Source: Tanytarsus gracilentus (Eukaryota; Arthropoda; Insecta; Diptera; Chironomidae). Taken from it: 64,000 nucleotides of DNA. The stretch lies in NCBI GenBank assembly GCA_038502055.1, contig JAXRKN010000044.1, positions 2,886,001 to 2,950,000 on the forward strand. Reading direction: 5' to 3'. A model generated the notes under the pieces. That model saw nothing but the letters and a program-made list of their open reading frames with translations. It did no database searches and had not been told where the DNA came from. A program made the position numbers and the translations under genes. Positions 19,561-33,800 of the stretch are shown here, one piece after another (position 1 is the first letter of the stretch; each line of letters starts with the position of its first letter).

Positions 19561-21600
19561 TCAAATGTCGTCCATAAATCGAACAGACGAAGATGGTCCT
19601 TCTGATCTATTTTTTGTTGTATAAGCTGGAGGGCTTGGTCGGTAATAGGGATTTAGTTTAGGGCTGCCTTCTGGGAGGAAACTGCTTGTTGGACTAAAAA
19701 ATTTGTATTTTATAAACTAAAGCTGAAAGTAAGCGCTCAACAAACCTCTGTGAATCCAAACTTAAATTATCTGTGTAAGGTTCTTGTACGCTTCTTAACG
19801 TTGTTATTGTCTTTGGACTCCTACTGTCAATACCTGAATATTGAACCATCTGCAATGGCTCATTTGACTTCGGTTGCTCACTAAAAAAATTTAATTAATT
19901 TAATTATTTAAACAAAAAATTTGAGAAATTAAAAGCATGAAAAAGTTGAATTCTAAACTGTGGTCAAAATTTTCAGTTCTAAACTCACAAGAAAAACTAA
20001 TTAAAATTTTTAAACCAAAACTTCAAGGGTTAGTCGAGCTTTTCTAAAAGTTCAAACTAAATGCATGTGAAAAAAAAAATTAAGGCACTAAAAAATTTCT
20101 ACTGGAGAAAAATCAAAGCTAATTTCCATGTCAAACCTTGTCATAACATTTCGTTTACAAATATCAAATAAGTGATCAAGAAACTTAATAGACTCTTCGT
20201 CATGTCTAAAGAGGATTTTTTTCATATTCGAATAAATATTTAAAAAAAAAAGTTGAAATGATAAAATAAACAAAATTAAGATTCAATTAGCGATTGCTGT
20301 CATGTGTTTGCGATATTTACTCACAATTTCTCGTGATGAAAGCAGATGACGATTGTCAACATGGCGATGAACATGGCAAAAAGGACAGTCGGAATGGCGA
20401 GAGCAATGGCTACTTCCTCGCTGTAATTTCTCTCGGGCACTTCGTCACGTGCCATTCCATGCCAAATGTTACTCGACAACATGCTGCTCTCCTCACTCAT
20501 TGGCGCATTCGTTGTCTCCGTTTCGATTGATTGTGTGATTATTTTAAATGCACACCAATCTATAAAGTTGATAAATAAACTTAACTGCAAATTAAACTTT
20601 AGGCTTACCTATAGAAAATCCAGCATTCTGGAAGATTTGTTGTACTTTTGTTTTCTTGAATGTGCACGTGCTGAGCTTAGACAATGGCTTAATCTCCTCA
20701 TTTAATTCTTCTAATCTCTTTGAGATCTCAGCATTACTGCCCAAATGCACCACGACACCTTCACGATTCTGAGGCTTAAGGGGCAAACGTGCTCCCAATT
20801 TAATGGCAGATTCCATAAAAATAATGCTCAAATCCCCAGCACTCTCAACCCATAAATCGTCTGCAAAAATTCCTTTCAAATTTTGCACGCGCCCCAAGTC
20901 AGTTAAATGAACCCAATTCAAATTCGTGATTTTCATTTCAATCCTATTTGCAGGAGGTTTCTTCGCAATGATCTCAATTGGAATTACGATGCGTCTCGTC
21001 TCGTAATTCTGTTTGTTTAGGCCAACGATTTCGATGTCAATTTTACGATTAGCATAATTCTCTGTTGCTGAGCCATAAAGGTAGCCGAATTGACGCTCTT
21101 TTGAGAATTGAAAATTCATCCACGACGGAAGTGAGGGGCGGCCAAGGAGGGATGGACGATAGCTTTATAAATTAAAAAGGAAATTGGAGATTTTAATTTC
21201 ATAGCTGCGAGTGTTTTTTAAATTAAGTCACATGTCTTAAAAAATAGTTTTTTGAATATTAAAATTATTGAAAAATTTAAAAATATCAAGAATTTTAAAT
21301 AGTAACACAATTTATGAACACCCTCAATTGACTTCTTCGGTCAACGGAAACATAAAAGTGAACATTCGCACACACACACAAAAATCAATAGTCATTAATG
21401 ATTTATTACCGAAATTGCTCCAGAGACGAGCCACTGCTACTAAAATTGAACAAATCTGGCGACACTCGAAATGTGAATAATTCGTGCACATTTATCGGCT
21501 GCAATTCACTTTTAAAGCTAATTTCAGGTGTTGCAATTACAAATTCGATGAAAACTATAGCCAAAAGTGAACTAATTAAAAGGCTTTTCATCATGCTCAA
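19561..21600 (-). CDS. Scgalpha: alpha/epsilon-sarcoglycan
   Basis: A single-pass subunit of the dystrophin-glycoprotein complex that links the muscle membrane to the matrix. Six exons in order: 21410-21600, 20609-21162, 20325-20559, 20137-20205, 19746-19880 and 19561-19693. All join in phase (1317 nt, 438 residues). Order of parts: signal peptide (MKSLLISSLLAIVFIEFVIA), cadherin-like and sarcoglycan-specific ectodomain, with WMNFQFSKERQFGYLYG, LNWVHLTDLGRVQNLKGIF and the conserved GFSIDWCAFK, then one membrane helix (VAIALAIPTVLFAMFIAML) followed by CFHHEK. The tail carries QMVQYSGI and a proline-rich NPYYRPSPPAYT, typical of epsilon-type sarcoglycans. The start at 21600 gives MSMMK; the Met three codons later would do equally well. 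It diverges from EMC3, 724 bp away. Confidence 0.93.
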
Positions 21601-22324
21601 TTTAATTTTATAAATTTAAACTTCTTTAACACTCTTCACGTGGTCTTAATATTTTTGTACGTATTTTTATACACTTAAATTGACTAAAATTGCTTTTAAA
21701 ATGACATTTTTTTGCTATAAGCTCGTAAGAAATTTTTCATCTCAGGTGCGAAAGGAAAATTTTATGAGGAAATTCTTTTGGGAAAATTGAGAGAAAATTT
21801 TCTCATAAAAACATTGGAATTGACTTTTAAGTTTTTACTAAATGTTGAATGAATTTAACATTTTTAAAAAATAAAACTGGAATTTTTAAATTTTACAAAA
21901 CCGTTATAGTTTTTAAATTCAAAATAATTGTTTTAGGTTGATTTTAATAATTTTAATGAAATTTTTCCTTTGAATTGAATTTGCCCTATGAGATGGGGAG
22001 TTGGGCGATGTGGCTGTGACAATCCAACATTACTCATGTTTGAGTTTTATTGAATTTTAATGGGTTTTTCTCTTCTTTGAACAACACTTTCAAATTTTTA
22101 TCAATAAAACTTTACTTAAAAATTCATAATAAAATCTTAAAATTCAAAATTAATCAAAATCATTAAGCATTTCATTAAAATTTGTTAATAAACTTCAAAA
22201 TTAATTTCCATAATTCTCTTTTCCCTTGGATTCACCTAATTTCAGTCATTCTTTTTTTTATCAAATTGAAATTTTTCAATAAAATTTAAATTGAGGTCAA
22301 ATCATCGTCATTAACTAATTAAAC
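21601..22324. promoter_or_regulatory. shared divergent promoter region, Scg-alpha and EMC3
   Basis: 724 bp between two start codons facing away from each other, so it must hold both 5' UTRs and core promoters. I see no clear TATA box placed for either gene. Confidence 0.5.
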
Positions 22325-23197
22325 ATGGCAGAATTGCTGATTGATCCCAATATACGTGGTTGGGTGTTTTTGCCGATTGTCGTGATAACATTTTTAGTTG
22401 GAATAATTCGTCATTATGTTTCAATTCTGATAACATCCAGTAAAAAGGTCGAGATGACACAGTTACAGGATAGGTAAGACTCAATTGATTAAATTAAACA
22501 CATTCAATTTACTAACTATTCTACATCTTCCAGTCAAGCAATGATCCGTGCTCGTTTATTACGCGAAAATGGAAAATACTTGACACCTCAAGCCTTTTCA
22601 ATGCGAAAGAACTTTTTCAATAACGAGGAATCTGGATATTTCAAGACACAGAAGCGACCACCAGCCACACCAAACTCATCAGCAATGCTCACGGATCTAG
22701 TCAAAGGAAACTTTATTAATGTCCTTCCGATGGTCGTCATTGGTGGCTGGATTAACTGGATGTTTTCGGGTTTCGTCACAACAAAGGTTCCTTTCCCTCT
22801 CACATTGCGATTCAAGCCAATGTTACAGCGAGGAGTTGAGCTTCAATCATTGGACGCATCTTGGGTATCATCAGCTTCGTGGTACTTCCTTAATGTATTT
22901 GGATTAAGAAACATTTACACTTTAGTGTTAGGAGAAAATAATGGTGAGTTATCTATTAGTCTTTCAATGGATAATGTTCTAATTACTTATTTTTTTATAG
23001 CCGCCGATCAAACTCAATCAATGCAAGATCAAATGAGTCTCAATGCGGCCGGACAAATGCCTCAAGATCCCAAAGCAGCTTTTAAAAACGAATGGGAGGC
23101 TCTTGAGATTTGTGAATATAAAAGTGCACTCCAAAATGTGTGCGAGGATCTCTTAGCGACAAGCGATCAACCAATCTCCAACAACATTCATAATTAA
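22325..23197 (+). CDS. EMC3: ER membrane protein complex subunit 3
   Basis: EMC3 is the YidC/Oxa1-type insertase subunit of the EMC, which places tail-anchored and multipass proteins in the ER membrane. Three exons: 22325-22473, 22534-22943 and 23001-23197, all GT-AG, 756 nt, 251 residues, the usual size. Features: N-terminal MAELLIDPNIRGWVFLPIVV with the first membrane helix, the AMIRARLLRENGKYL segment, then GGWINWMFSGFVTTKVPFPL and LQRGVELQSLDASWVSSASW, the most conserved part of the family, with the second and third helices. A DUF106-type tail ends ALQNVCEDLL. An AATAAA lies at 23248-23253. Dpy30 follows on the same strand. Confidence 0.96.
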
Positions 23198-23517
23198 ATT
23201 AATTTATTTTAAATTTCCTCCTTTATGGATTTTGCTGGAATGAGAAAAATAAAATTAACGGAAAAATGAAATTTGAATTTCTAATCGGATTTTGTTGATT
23301 TCGGCGAATTTTAAATTTGAAGCGAAAAATTTAATTTTAGCAGGCTTGGAAGGATTTTTTGACATTTTTAATTAACTAAATTGCGGAAACAAGAGGTGAG
23401 TTATTAAAAATTGTTCGAGGAGATTGAAAATATATCCCCGAATTTATTGAAAATCGACAAAACTTTTTTGTTTACAATTTTTTATTTTTTTTTTTAGGAA
23501 TTTCACTAAAATTAAGC

Positions 23518-23938
23518 ATGGAAGCACCGAAGAAACCACGAGCTGATCTTAATAGTTTACCAACCCGCCAATATCTTGATCAAACTGTAAATCCAATTTT
23601 ATTGCCTGCACTGAAAGGTGAGCAAAGAAATGCATTATTAAAATAAATCAAGAAAAGTTTGAGGAATAAATTAATTTAAGCATTGTGAAGTTGCACTTGC
23701 GGTTTTCATTCCATAAATTTCATTTTGTGGTCCTTTAAAATTCCAATGTAAAATCTTGTTAAATAATTTTTGATTACATTTTACGGTGTTAACATTCCTC
23801 TCTCACACCACTTAATAAAAACTAATTTCCTCCTCATTTAATATCATTTCAGCTCTTGCTAAGGAAAGGCCAGCTGATCCTGTTTCATTTCTAATTGCTC
23901 ATCTTACAAAACACAAAATTAAAATGGATGAAAGTTAA
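23518..23938 (+). CDS. Dpy30: DPY30, COMPASS/MLL histone H3K4 methyltransferase subunit
   Basis: Two coding exons, 23518-23617 and 23853-23938, joined in phase to 61 residues. The protein contains the dimerisation domain DLNSLPTRQYLDQTVNPILL followed by LPALKALAKERPADPVSFLI, which forms the X-type four-helix bundle that binds ASH2L and dynein-type partners. It is shorter at the N-terminus than the 99-residue human protein, but the folded core is complete. The start is the first ATG after a strong acceptor (poly-T then AG at 23497). A donor AAGAG/GTGAGT at 23395 fits a 5' UTR exon. The poly(A) signal is at 23949-23954. Confidence 0.95.
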
Positions 23939-26900
23939 AAATCTCTGTAATAAAAATTTCCTGAAAAAAAAAGTTTTGTCGTTGCTTAAAAATTACTTGT
24001 AGCTAGAAGTAAGACAAAGTATATGAATTATATATTTACATAAAATCCTTTATTTAAATTTTTTTTTAATCCTTAGAAACATAAAAGACAATTACAATTA
24101 CTTATTTTCATAATTTTTCATCTTCATTCGAGCTTACATTTTTTTAAATGAAATTTTAATTTGTGGTTTTGAGATTCCAATTTCAATCGTTCTAATTAAT
24201 TACTTTGTAATGTTGATTTTAATCTTATTTAAGAGCTGTATTTATACTAAGCTTTATGAGCGAAGTTTTTGCGGGGAGTGATTAAGTGCGTTTATTGAGT
24301 AGTTGATGAGAAATTTAATTTTTCTACTTAAAAACTTTCAATCGATAAGTTTTATTTTCCAATGATATGAGTAAAGGAAGGTGAAACGGGGTGGGCAAGG
24401 AAAAGCGATTTCATTCGTGCAATGATTATTTTATAAATGTGCCTTACGACGATGATTTATGACGAAAAATTTTACTATTTAGTTTGGTCTTTAATTAAGC
24501 ATCGAGAGAGTCGAAAACTATGATGATAGGGTGAAAAAGTTGTTGTGTGTGTTATGAAAGCTGAAAATAGCAATTAAGCTTCACTTTTAATATTTTAAGA
24601 AAATCATCAATGATTTTACAGATTTTGATGGTGTTTAATGAGTCATCAACTTAGCAAAAAAAATGCTTGTTTGTGAAAAAATAATAATTTTCTTCGTCAC
24701 AATTTTTTTCACTCTCTTTTAATGACACTTGACGGCATTGAATTTAACTAATTGGGTCGTTTTGGCATTAGCGTGTGTCCTTGTGAGTTTTCTTCATGAA
24801 ATTTAATTCCCTACAGAGGAGTTCGTAAGTTATCATGCTGTGGACTCAAATTGGCATACATAATGCATGTTTAATAATGGATGAAAGTCTAAGTTTTATC
24901 TCTGAGGGATGAATCTATATGCCGAAAAATTCAAGAGTTGTTATCCTCTGGACAATTTTTTACAAACCTCAAAACTCCTTTAAAGCTCATTAAATTCTCT
25001 CAAAATTTTAACTCATCGGGACACATTTTGCCTTCAATTTATTTAGAAATGTTTTCCTAATCAACACGAGAATTTTTTAAATTACATCTACATCATCTTT
25101 ATCTCACCTAAATATGCCATTTTTTGTCTGTGTAAAAATTTAAATTTGTGGGTCTGAGTGGACTACAGAAACTTTAAATTGTGTCTAAAATGTGTTTCAA
25201 AAATTGTCCATGACTAAAAGTGATAAATTGAGAGAGTTGATGATGCCCAAGGAATATAATTTTAATTCTGTAGGTGTCGACTCAAAATTAAAGCCTTGAT
25301 TTTTTGCATGATTGTGAGAGCTTTACAATTTTCACCCAGAAAATCTACTCTTTTGAATCTTAAACAAAGTCCTCATAAACTGCAAATCACATCGACAGCA
25401 ATGGTTTCATATAAAATTTAATTAAAATTGAATAAACACTTGGACATTATCCAATGCTCGAGTTCTATTACAACTTCCATAAAGAGTTGATTTAAAATGC
25501 CATTCTGCAAAATTGAATGAAATCTAAAATGTTCTTGACGATTATTGTAAACTACTTGGTTAGTTTCATTATAATTTTTCTATTAGCTAGTTCAATGAAC
25601 CTCAAATATCATCGTAATTATTTTAAGTTTTCTATTATTCTTCTTTTTCGTATCAAATGCTTCTCTTTTTTTTGGCTAAAGACTGTCTGGTTGGCGTGTA
25701 CAAAAAATGAGCGAATATTTGCCTAATTAATTCATCTATTTTTTCTGTGTGATTAGTCTTCATTTATTTCATTCGAATCTTCTCATCTATAATGATTCTA
25801 ATTATGAATTATTTACTCAACCATGTGAGCTCTTCCGTGAAAATATTTTTATAAAATCCACACGTACGCACAAAATTATTTTACGATCAGAAAATTGTTC
25901 GAGTAATTTTTCAAATTTAAAAGTTAACGCACACAAATTAATTAATGCAATTACGCGCTGTTCTGAAGCCTCGAGTGACGACAGAATTTTATATCAAATA
26001 TTTTCGCACAAATTTTGGCAGTGGATTTTGGCGATATTTGGGTAAGGGTCAAGCAGTAAAAAACACTAGGAATGTAACACGAGCGTGTCCCGGGTGGATT
26101 GTAAGATTTTCTTCAAAGTATAAACAAAATTTTCTTCATTTGATGACGTCAATTTTTATTAAATTTTTGCAAGCGCGTGTGTTCGGATGAAAGGAAATCA
26201 TGAGAGTATTTTTCGCTGTCTTCCAGGGAAATTTTTTAAAGCTTTCTTTATGAAGGAAAATGAAATTATTTCATAAATTTTGAATTTGTAAAAAGCCGAA
26301 ATTTAAAGCTCCAAAACTCTTAGATCATCCCTCTTTAGTAATAAAAATAATTCAACACACTTCCATAAAATTATGCAAAAATCTTTCTCGAATCATGAAT
26401 TTTTGATCATTTCCCGGAAGACAACGAGTCGACTTGAGAAGCAAAACTAATTCTAACTTTAAATTATTTCTCTCAATTTTGTAACAAAATAATTTTTTTT
26501 AATTCTTTTACAAAAATGCATTTTTAAACATCCTTTAAGCTTAAAAATTATTTATCTTAATTCTAACCAAAAAGATTATTGAAAAACTAACTAAAAGATT
26601 TTTTTTTGATTTTCACATTTTTTTATCAAATTAAACACAAAAGTTTTGTATAATTTGTGGGCACAAAAAAATAATTAAATGATTTTTCTTAATGATTAAG
26701 GAGAGCGAAAAAGAAGAGACTGATGGCGTCTAGATTTTTGTTTTACTTTTTCTTCATGCTTAAACGTCAATTTCTATGTCAGCTCAAAGCGTTTTTGCGC
26801 GATCAAGGAGATCCGAGATAAATTTCTGCAGGGAGAAAATGAGATAATAAAATGTGAGTGGATAAAATTAAGTCAATTCGATTGGGTAATAAAGTAAGGA

Positions 26901-26999
26901 AGGAAATTGCGAAAAGGGGTGGAAAATTTATATTTTTTCCATTTCATTTTGAAATTATAAATTTTCCACCTCTTTAAAAAAAATTATGTTGCCACTCAC
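23939..26999. other. intergenic, possibly includes the last exon of the PPP1R14-like gene
   Basis: AT-rich, no recognised domain. If the neighbouring PPP1R14-like gene is spliced after base 27000, its terminal exon and 3' UTR should be here, but I could not identify it. Confidence 0.4.
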
Positions 27000-27872
27000 C
27001 GTGATGTCCTTTTCTGAGCGCTTGCAGCTTGAATTTGATAAAAGGCTCTGAAAAGGAAAATTTTGTCAGATTATTTTTATGCTTCGGTCGAGAGAAAATG
27101 GTGAAAACTCACATATAAATGTGACCGCCTTGTAGCGTCTGTGTCCATATCTAAAATTTCATCGATATCAACATCCACGGCTTCATTCTGTTGAAAGAAG
27201 AAATGAATAAAGGCTTAGTTGGATTTCTCACAAATTCAGCAGCGAGAAGCTCATAATTCATAATTTATTGCCACCGTCACGTTTCGAGGCGGAAAAAATT
27301 TTCAAAAGAAGGCTGAGATGATGTTAATAAGTCATGTAAATGTTGAATCTTTTAGTTGAAGTGAACTTCAAAAAACCTTCTCAATTATGGATTTTTTCTG
27401 CGTTTAATTTTTGACGTAAATTCGAAAAATTTTGATTTCAAAAATGTTCATAAAATTAAATTACAAATATTTTTAAATTTTCCATCATGCATGTTTAAAA
27501 ATAGCAACAATGTACACACAGATAATTGCTCCATTTGAAAATTTTCCCTCCCAACCCTCAATGGCAATAAATCTAATTATTTCCTCACATGACATGACAT
27601 AAATTATGCAAAATTGTATTAACTTACATGAATTATTAAAATAAAATAAAATTTCTTACCGGTGGATCGTAAAGCTTCTGTAATTCATCGTATAACCACA
27701 TTTCAACGGCCAGCCGCTTACGAATGAGACTCATCTGATGACTTCCATATTTGGCAGTTAAAAACTTTTCGCGACGTTCTTTGACTTCGCCCTTTTCTGT
27801 GAAATTGACTCGCAGTCCAGTGCGACCAGGTGATCTCTCGCAATCGTTCATTGTTTCAACACCACATTGCAT
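27000..27872 (-). CDS. PPP1R14-type protein phosphatase 1 inhibitor (3' end incomplete)
   Basis: Members (CPI-17, PHI-1, KEPI) inhibit myosin phosphatase or PP1 when a conserved Thr is phosphorylated. Three exons, all phase 0: 27660-27872 (213 nt), 27113-27187 (75 nt) and 27000-27047 (48 nt). Exon 1 holds LTAKYGSHQMSLIRKRL and AVEMWLYDELQKLYD, the PHI domain, with Thr39 in the position of the inhibitory phospho-Thr. Exon 2 gives the acidic DVDIDEILDMDTD helix, another family hallmark. After exon 3 a GTGAGT donor suggests a further exon that I did not find; reading through it instead adds 15 residues to a TAA. The start at 27872 could instead be the Met seven codons later. Confidence 0.85.
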
Positions 27873-30800
27873 TTTAAATCACTTCCGGGGGCGAGTTTTT
27901 TCGACTCTTTTCACTTTTTATTCGTCTTTGATGAGGTCAGTTTTGGCTACTGAAAGTAAAAAATGAAATTCATGCAATGAGTTTTAATTTTTTACTTTGC
28001 GGATTTGAGAGAAGAAGAAAATTGTTATGACTTATGATGAAGTTAAGGAGGGGATAGTGAAAATTTTTTTTATTAAGTTTAAATTTTTAAAACTTGCTGA
28101 ATTTTTTAATTCCTCTAAAATTCTAATTTTTTTCTTCAAAAATTTTACCACTTTTTTGTGTCCTCTCCTCTTTAAATTTTCACCAAAAAAAATATTTTTG
28201 TATCATCAACTCTCACTCTTAATTTCAATTTCTTATAAGCTCAAAATGGCATAACATGGTATGCGGCTCATCACGAGTATAAACGTAATATTATTATAAA
28301 TGAATAAATGTGTAACAACATGTGTACGAAATTGCTACATTATGGCATCAGCCGAAATGAAAAAGTAAGAAGAAGAAACATAAATTTCCTCTCACATCGC
28401 TTGATGTCTGTTTTTTTTTGCGGTGGTTTACGATGGGAGGAGAAGATTTGTGAGTCATGGAAATGTCTCAAGAAAGTACGAAGGGTGAATTCGGAAAATT
28501 TCGCTTTGAAGGTCAGAAGCGGAAAATAAAATTTTCTTCTTAATTCTTTGCAGTAATTCAAATTGAAGGCACTAAAGACAGTTAATTATGTTGAAATGTG
28601 AATGATGTTAATGACTGTGAGATATTACATCAAATTAAATCCGTTAATTAGTGGCTTTAATACTGTCAAAATTTGCACAAATTCCCACAAACAACCTTGA
28701 TCTTAACCTCTCACGTTCTCAACGTGAATTTTTCTTTTCCGCTCTCATTCTCAATTTTTAATCACCGCAAAATTTATCTGACAAAAATTTCCCATTCAAC
28801 TGCGTCCGATTTCATGGGATTTAATTTTTAGAGTTTAAAAAAAAAGTTTTTCATGCATTTTAAGAAATCCGCGGAGAGATTCGAAAAATTACGGCAGATT
28901 AAATTGCGATAATGAAAAGAAAGCTTTTACGCTTGCCATTCGCAGTTGCCACCGTATGTCTACGGGTGATCAAAAATTTACAAAAACGTTTCGATTTTCA
29001 ATTAAAGTCTCATAAAACTCGCAATTAAATAATTTAAAGAAATTTATTTAGGTCTTTTTCAATTTAATTTCTGAAAATTGAATTCTCAGTCGATTTTGTT
29101 GTTGATATTAAAGTCGTTGGTGGTTCACTTATCCATAAGCGATGAGTTTGGCGTTATTAAATTCTTTTTTACTTTGAAGGGTTGAAATTTTATTTTCTTT
29201 CTTTGCGACATTTTCTTAAAATAAACAGCTGAGACTTTTCTCACTTTCTTGTTTGAAAATTCAAAGGAATTTTGCTTATGTTTCCACATTTTTCTCCGAC
29301 ACTCTTAAGTGCTGATGGATGAACTTGTTTCTTGTTTTTATACTTTAATGAAGCTGCTATAATTACGGTCATTGTGCATGAGTGAGAGTGAGTTGAGTGA
29401 GTTAACATTAAGTGGCAACAAATTAAATGAAAAGGGGGAAGATTATTTAATGTCTGCTTAAAAAAATTGTGAATTTTTTTTTTAAATTCAAGTAAAATTT
29501 AACGAATATTTCAATTCAAATAAATTTTAAATAATTTTATAAAATTTAACGGTTTTTTGAAAGAGAAAATAAAAATTGAAATTTTATCTTTCAAATGATT
29601 TTTTACTTTCATCATATTTGAATGCCTCCAAAGCCATGAACACAAGTCTCACGTCATACCCATTTGCAATGAACTATGTCCAAATAAAATATTATAGTAA
29701 TTTTTACGATGAGACTAAAAAGGCCAGAACACTTTCTACCATTACCAATTTTTTTCCATTCCTTTCCTTATTTCACTTTTTATTGCAAATACTCATGGAC
29801 ACGATCTGGAGGTCTTTTTGTGTGATGTTTTTAGCAAGCATGTTCATAAAATGCAAATTTTTTAAATATGGGGAAAAGCAACAACATGATGATTATCGAC
29901 AGGCAACACTACCGGAAAGTTTTATACTGCAAAAAAAAAATATTTCATAATCATTCATTAGTTGCAGCATTTTTGCTTGTTTATCATTCGAGGTAACAAA
30001 AAAAAAGTTTTATGTGTTTTATCATCAACTATTTTTTTGTTATTTTGCTGAAATCATCGTAAATATGTCGTGTGTTGCATAAATGGCTCATAAATTGCTT
30101 TTCGTGTTGCGCCACATTGAAATTGATTTTCTGGTTTTTCGCAGCACTGTTTTTGATATCAATGAAAGAAAATGATTTTTTCGACTTTTATTGATGGTAT
30201 TCTGATTTTTAAAAAATATCTTCATTCTCCAATAAATATTTTAACATTCAATTTTTACATAAATTTATTTTTCAAAATGCCAAAAAAACCTAAAAGTAAA
30301 CCATCATAATCCACATCACAACGACCCAAAAATTCAACCCCCATCCATCAACATCTTCATGAGCATCTTTACCATCGTGTATCTTGTCAAAATTGATCGA
30401 AATTTCACGTAAAAAATTGTAACAAGGAAGAAAGTTAAGAATGATGTTTCTGTCATTCTTGGATAACAAAAAAAATATTTGTAGAATTTTTATGAAGACA
30501 CCGAGGAATTCTCGCATACCTTATAAATTAAAATGTAAACAATTTTTTTATTCAATGTTCTAGAGCTTCTTTAATTCTTTTGTGGAATTCTCTAGGGAAC
30601 TAAATGGAGAGTCATTAAATGAGTTAGTGAATGATCCTCAACCACAAATGAAATGCTTTCATTTTTACATCGTTCATCTAACTTGACGAGAGCTGTTTTT
30701 ACTCAACATCAAAGCAAGTGCGATAGTAATGTTCTTGAAGAGATTAATCGCATGCTGCTTTTCATCTTAAACGTTTGCAATTTAATCGCCATTAACAGCA

Positions 30801-33800
30801 TGGCACGTTCTAATGTATTACAATGACAATCTCTGTCTCAACTCGAATGATGAACTTGACAGAGAAGTGTGTTTATACAGTAAATAAACGACATCAAGAA
30901 GTCATTGAATGGAATAGCACGAGTTGAACAGCGCAAAAACCATCTGCCATGCAGGCGACTGAACCGAATGTTTGCGTTTCCGTTTTAATATTTTTTTTTG
31001 TGTACACTCGTCGGCACTTTGTAGTAATTTTAAGAATTAATTTCGAGCGAATTTTTAAAGCGCCAGTTGGCTCGCGATGTGCATTAATCACGATCACATT
31101 AAATCCATAGCAGGTGCAATTTTTCAATGCAGAAAATTGTGGAAAAATCTTTAAAGCAAACTTAAAATGTGCGAAAAATATTCTCGAATCGATAAAATCA
31201 CACGATGAAATTTAATAATTCATAAGACACTGACAATGTTCATTGATTGCATAATTGATTTCTCAAACGCTTCGGAACAAAATATTTTATGCAAATGCTG
31301 ATAATGAGATGGAAAATTTGATGACACTAAAGAAGATTTTCGGTTTCATGCATAGAGAATGAAAATTTAATATTTTATGTGATTTGAGGCACCCACCTTA
31401 AAAAACCCACGTGCACTCAGAAAAACAAATTGATTGTAAAAATTTCAGTGAGAAAATAGCTTATCGAGCCATTTCATCGGATAAAAAAAAGTCAAGATGT
31501 GATGATGTTAAAAAGAAAAATGTTTTTATTAAGTTACAAGTAATTGTGGCCTTCTAAGAAGGATAAAGCGGTAATAAAGTTAATTAAATCTAGGAAACCG
31601 TTCAGGCGAATTTTTCTTGGAGGAAGAAAAGAGGGTTTGAATGTTGACTTTGGTGGCAAAAAAATCTTACAAATTTTGTAAACACTTTTTTACAACGAAA
31701 AATTGAAAAAAGCTTTTTGATTAATTTTTATTTTAAAATTTTCCGTATTATTTTTAAATTGTTCGTTGAAATGAAAATTTTACATTAAAAAGTAAAGGTT
31801 CGACTCCTAAATTATAAATTTCTACTAGTACAAATCGTGTCTAGAAGATTTTTTTATATCTCAAACTATAAAAAACATGAAAATCTTCAATTTTTCACAT
31901 TCGTTAGTCATGACATCAAAATTTATGTGTTTTTGATTTCGATCAATCTCCATTCTTGAATGGTAGAACAAAGCGTAATAAAAGTCGATTGAACGTGAAT
32001 AAAAGGAAAAATCATGAATTGAAAATGCAATGTAAAATCTTTTTATTTGATCGCAAAGAATTTATTTCAGAAAAATTCAAGAATTTAATGAAATAAAATG
32101 TATTTACATTTAAAGTGAAATGAAATTTTTCTTTATCAAGGTCACCAGACTGGATCAAAAAGTTTCGAAGAAATTTCCATTTCCCCATCGGAGTTTAAAA
32201 TCTCTCACACAAAATCCAATTTTCTTCTCGAATAAAATTGTAAATCTAAAAAGCTTATTTCTCATTCATCGAGTGCAACACAACATTCTTTCAGAACTTC
32301 ACTTAATAGGTTGCTGAATGGCTTCGGTTGATTCCAGGAGGGATTTTCTCAAGCATGTCGGAGAACATAAAGAAATATTTGCACAAACAATTCACGCTAT
32401 GATTCTTTCGGCAAGTGAATGTGACTGAAGTGGAATTGAGTGATGACAGACAAAGAAGTGCAGGATTGAAATGCACCGGCAATGTAACTCAATATCGAAT
32501 GGCTGATTAAACACAAAAGTTTCTTCCAATGTCACAGCGACTAATTGGATTTCGAATGCACTCAGACGAGGCACGAATGCAAATAGAAATTCCTAGAAAA
32601 TTAAAATTAAATCCGACCACCATCCGTCTGAGCCATTAAGAGTGTATATGAGAGACTTATCACGCAACTTCAATTAAGAGAAAAAATTTATGTTGATTTT
32701 TTTTCGGTGCGGTTTGAACGATTTTATAATTTCAAAGAAGAACTCGCCGACAGTCGACAGCTTGTCTATAAAGCTACATGAGTAAAGTAAGGAAATGAAT
32801 GGGTGCGAGGTATTAAAGGGAAAATGTGAATCGATATTCGGGTAGGAAGTCGTGCGAGCAAAAGTAAGGCTTAGTTAGGGTTGAGTTGTGATTTGTTTGG
32901 TTGAACTTGCGAAAATGTTCGGAAAAATTTCATGAATTAAGTTTTGAAAAATCAAAGACTTATAGTTTGTGTTGAAAAAACACAAGAAAGTTTCAAAAGC
33001 ATATTAAATTCATTCTCAAATTTTTGTAATAAAATGCGCTTTAATACCCCGAAAAGTTTTTTAATCTTTCAACTTTTTTCTCTTTCTCCTTGTCGTGTCA
33101 TGTGAACCATAAAAATGCACATTAGTACAACCTGATCAGAAATGAAAAGCTTCAAACAAAAGAAACGTTTTCGAGTCTGATTGACTGCAAGCGTGGGCGT
33201 CGTGTGCGACTTTAAATTGTATTTTATTATTTTCCTGCTTCTCAATAACTCACGATAAAAATTGAGCCTCCATCTATGGTGTGTGGAAGGGCGTTACAAT
33301 GAAACTCTCATCACAAAAGGTCGGTAGCCACTAAAGAGAGAGACTTGAAGCTAATGATCTGGCATAAATTTAAAAGCAAATATTTGAGGATGAGAATTGA
33401 TTTCTTTTGAAAAACTGAAAAATTTCGCCTTTTAAAACCACATCAAGATAAAAGACGATTATTGCGCAATTATACAGTGGTTTCCTAGCCACCAAACAAA
33501 ACACAACAGACGAGTAATCTCTAAATTTATTAGCAATAATCTTCTCATCACGAGATACGCATGTTACCATGATGATGATGTGCGTACATTAAATTATCGG
33601 ATTATAACGAAAATTTGGTATTTTATGATGGTTTTGCTCTTCATTTTCATCATTTTGTGATTTATAAAATTTAACATCTTTAAACCTTTTAAGAAAAAGT
33701 TAGAAAAGCTTTTCAAGATTTTTAAGATTTTTTAATAATTTAAATTTAAATCTCAAACCATTAAAACACCTCCTTTGCAAGTCAACACCATTAAGACATG

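Noticed and set aside
20294..20705. Plus-strand frames opposite the sarcoglycan exons
   Set aside because: Shadows of the spliced minus-strand exons, whose protein matches the sarcoglycan family.
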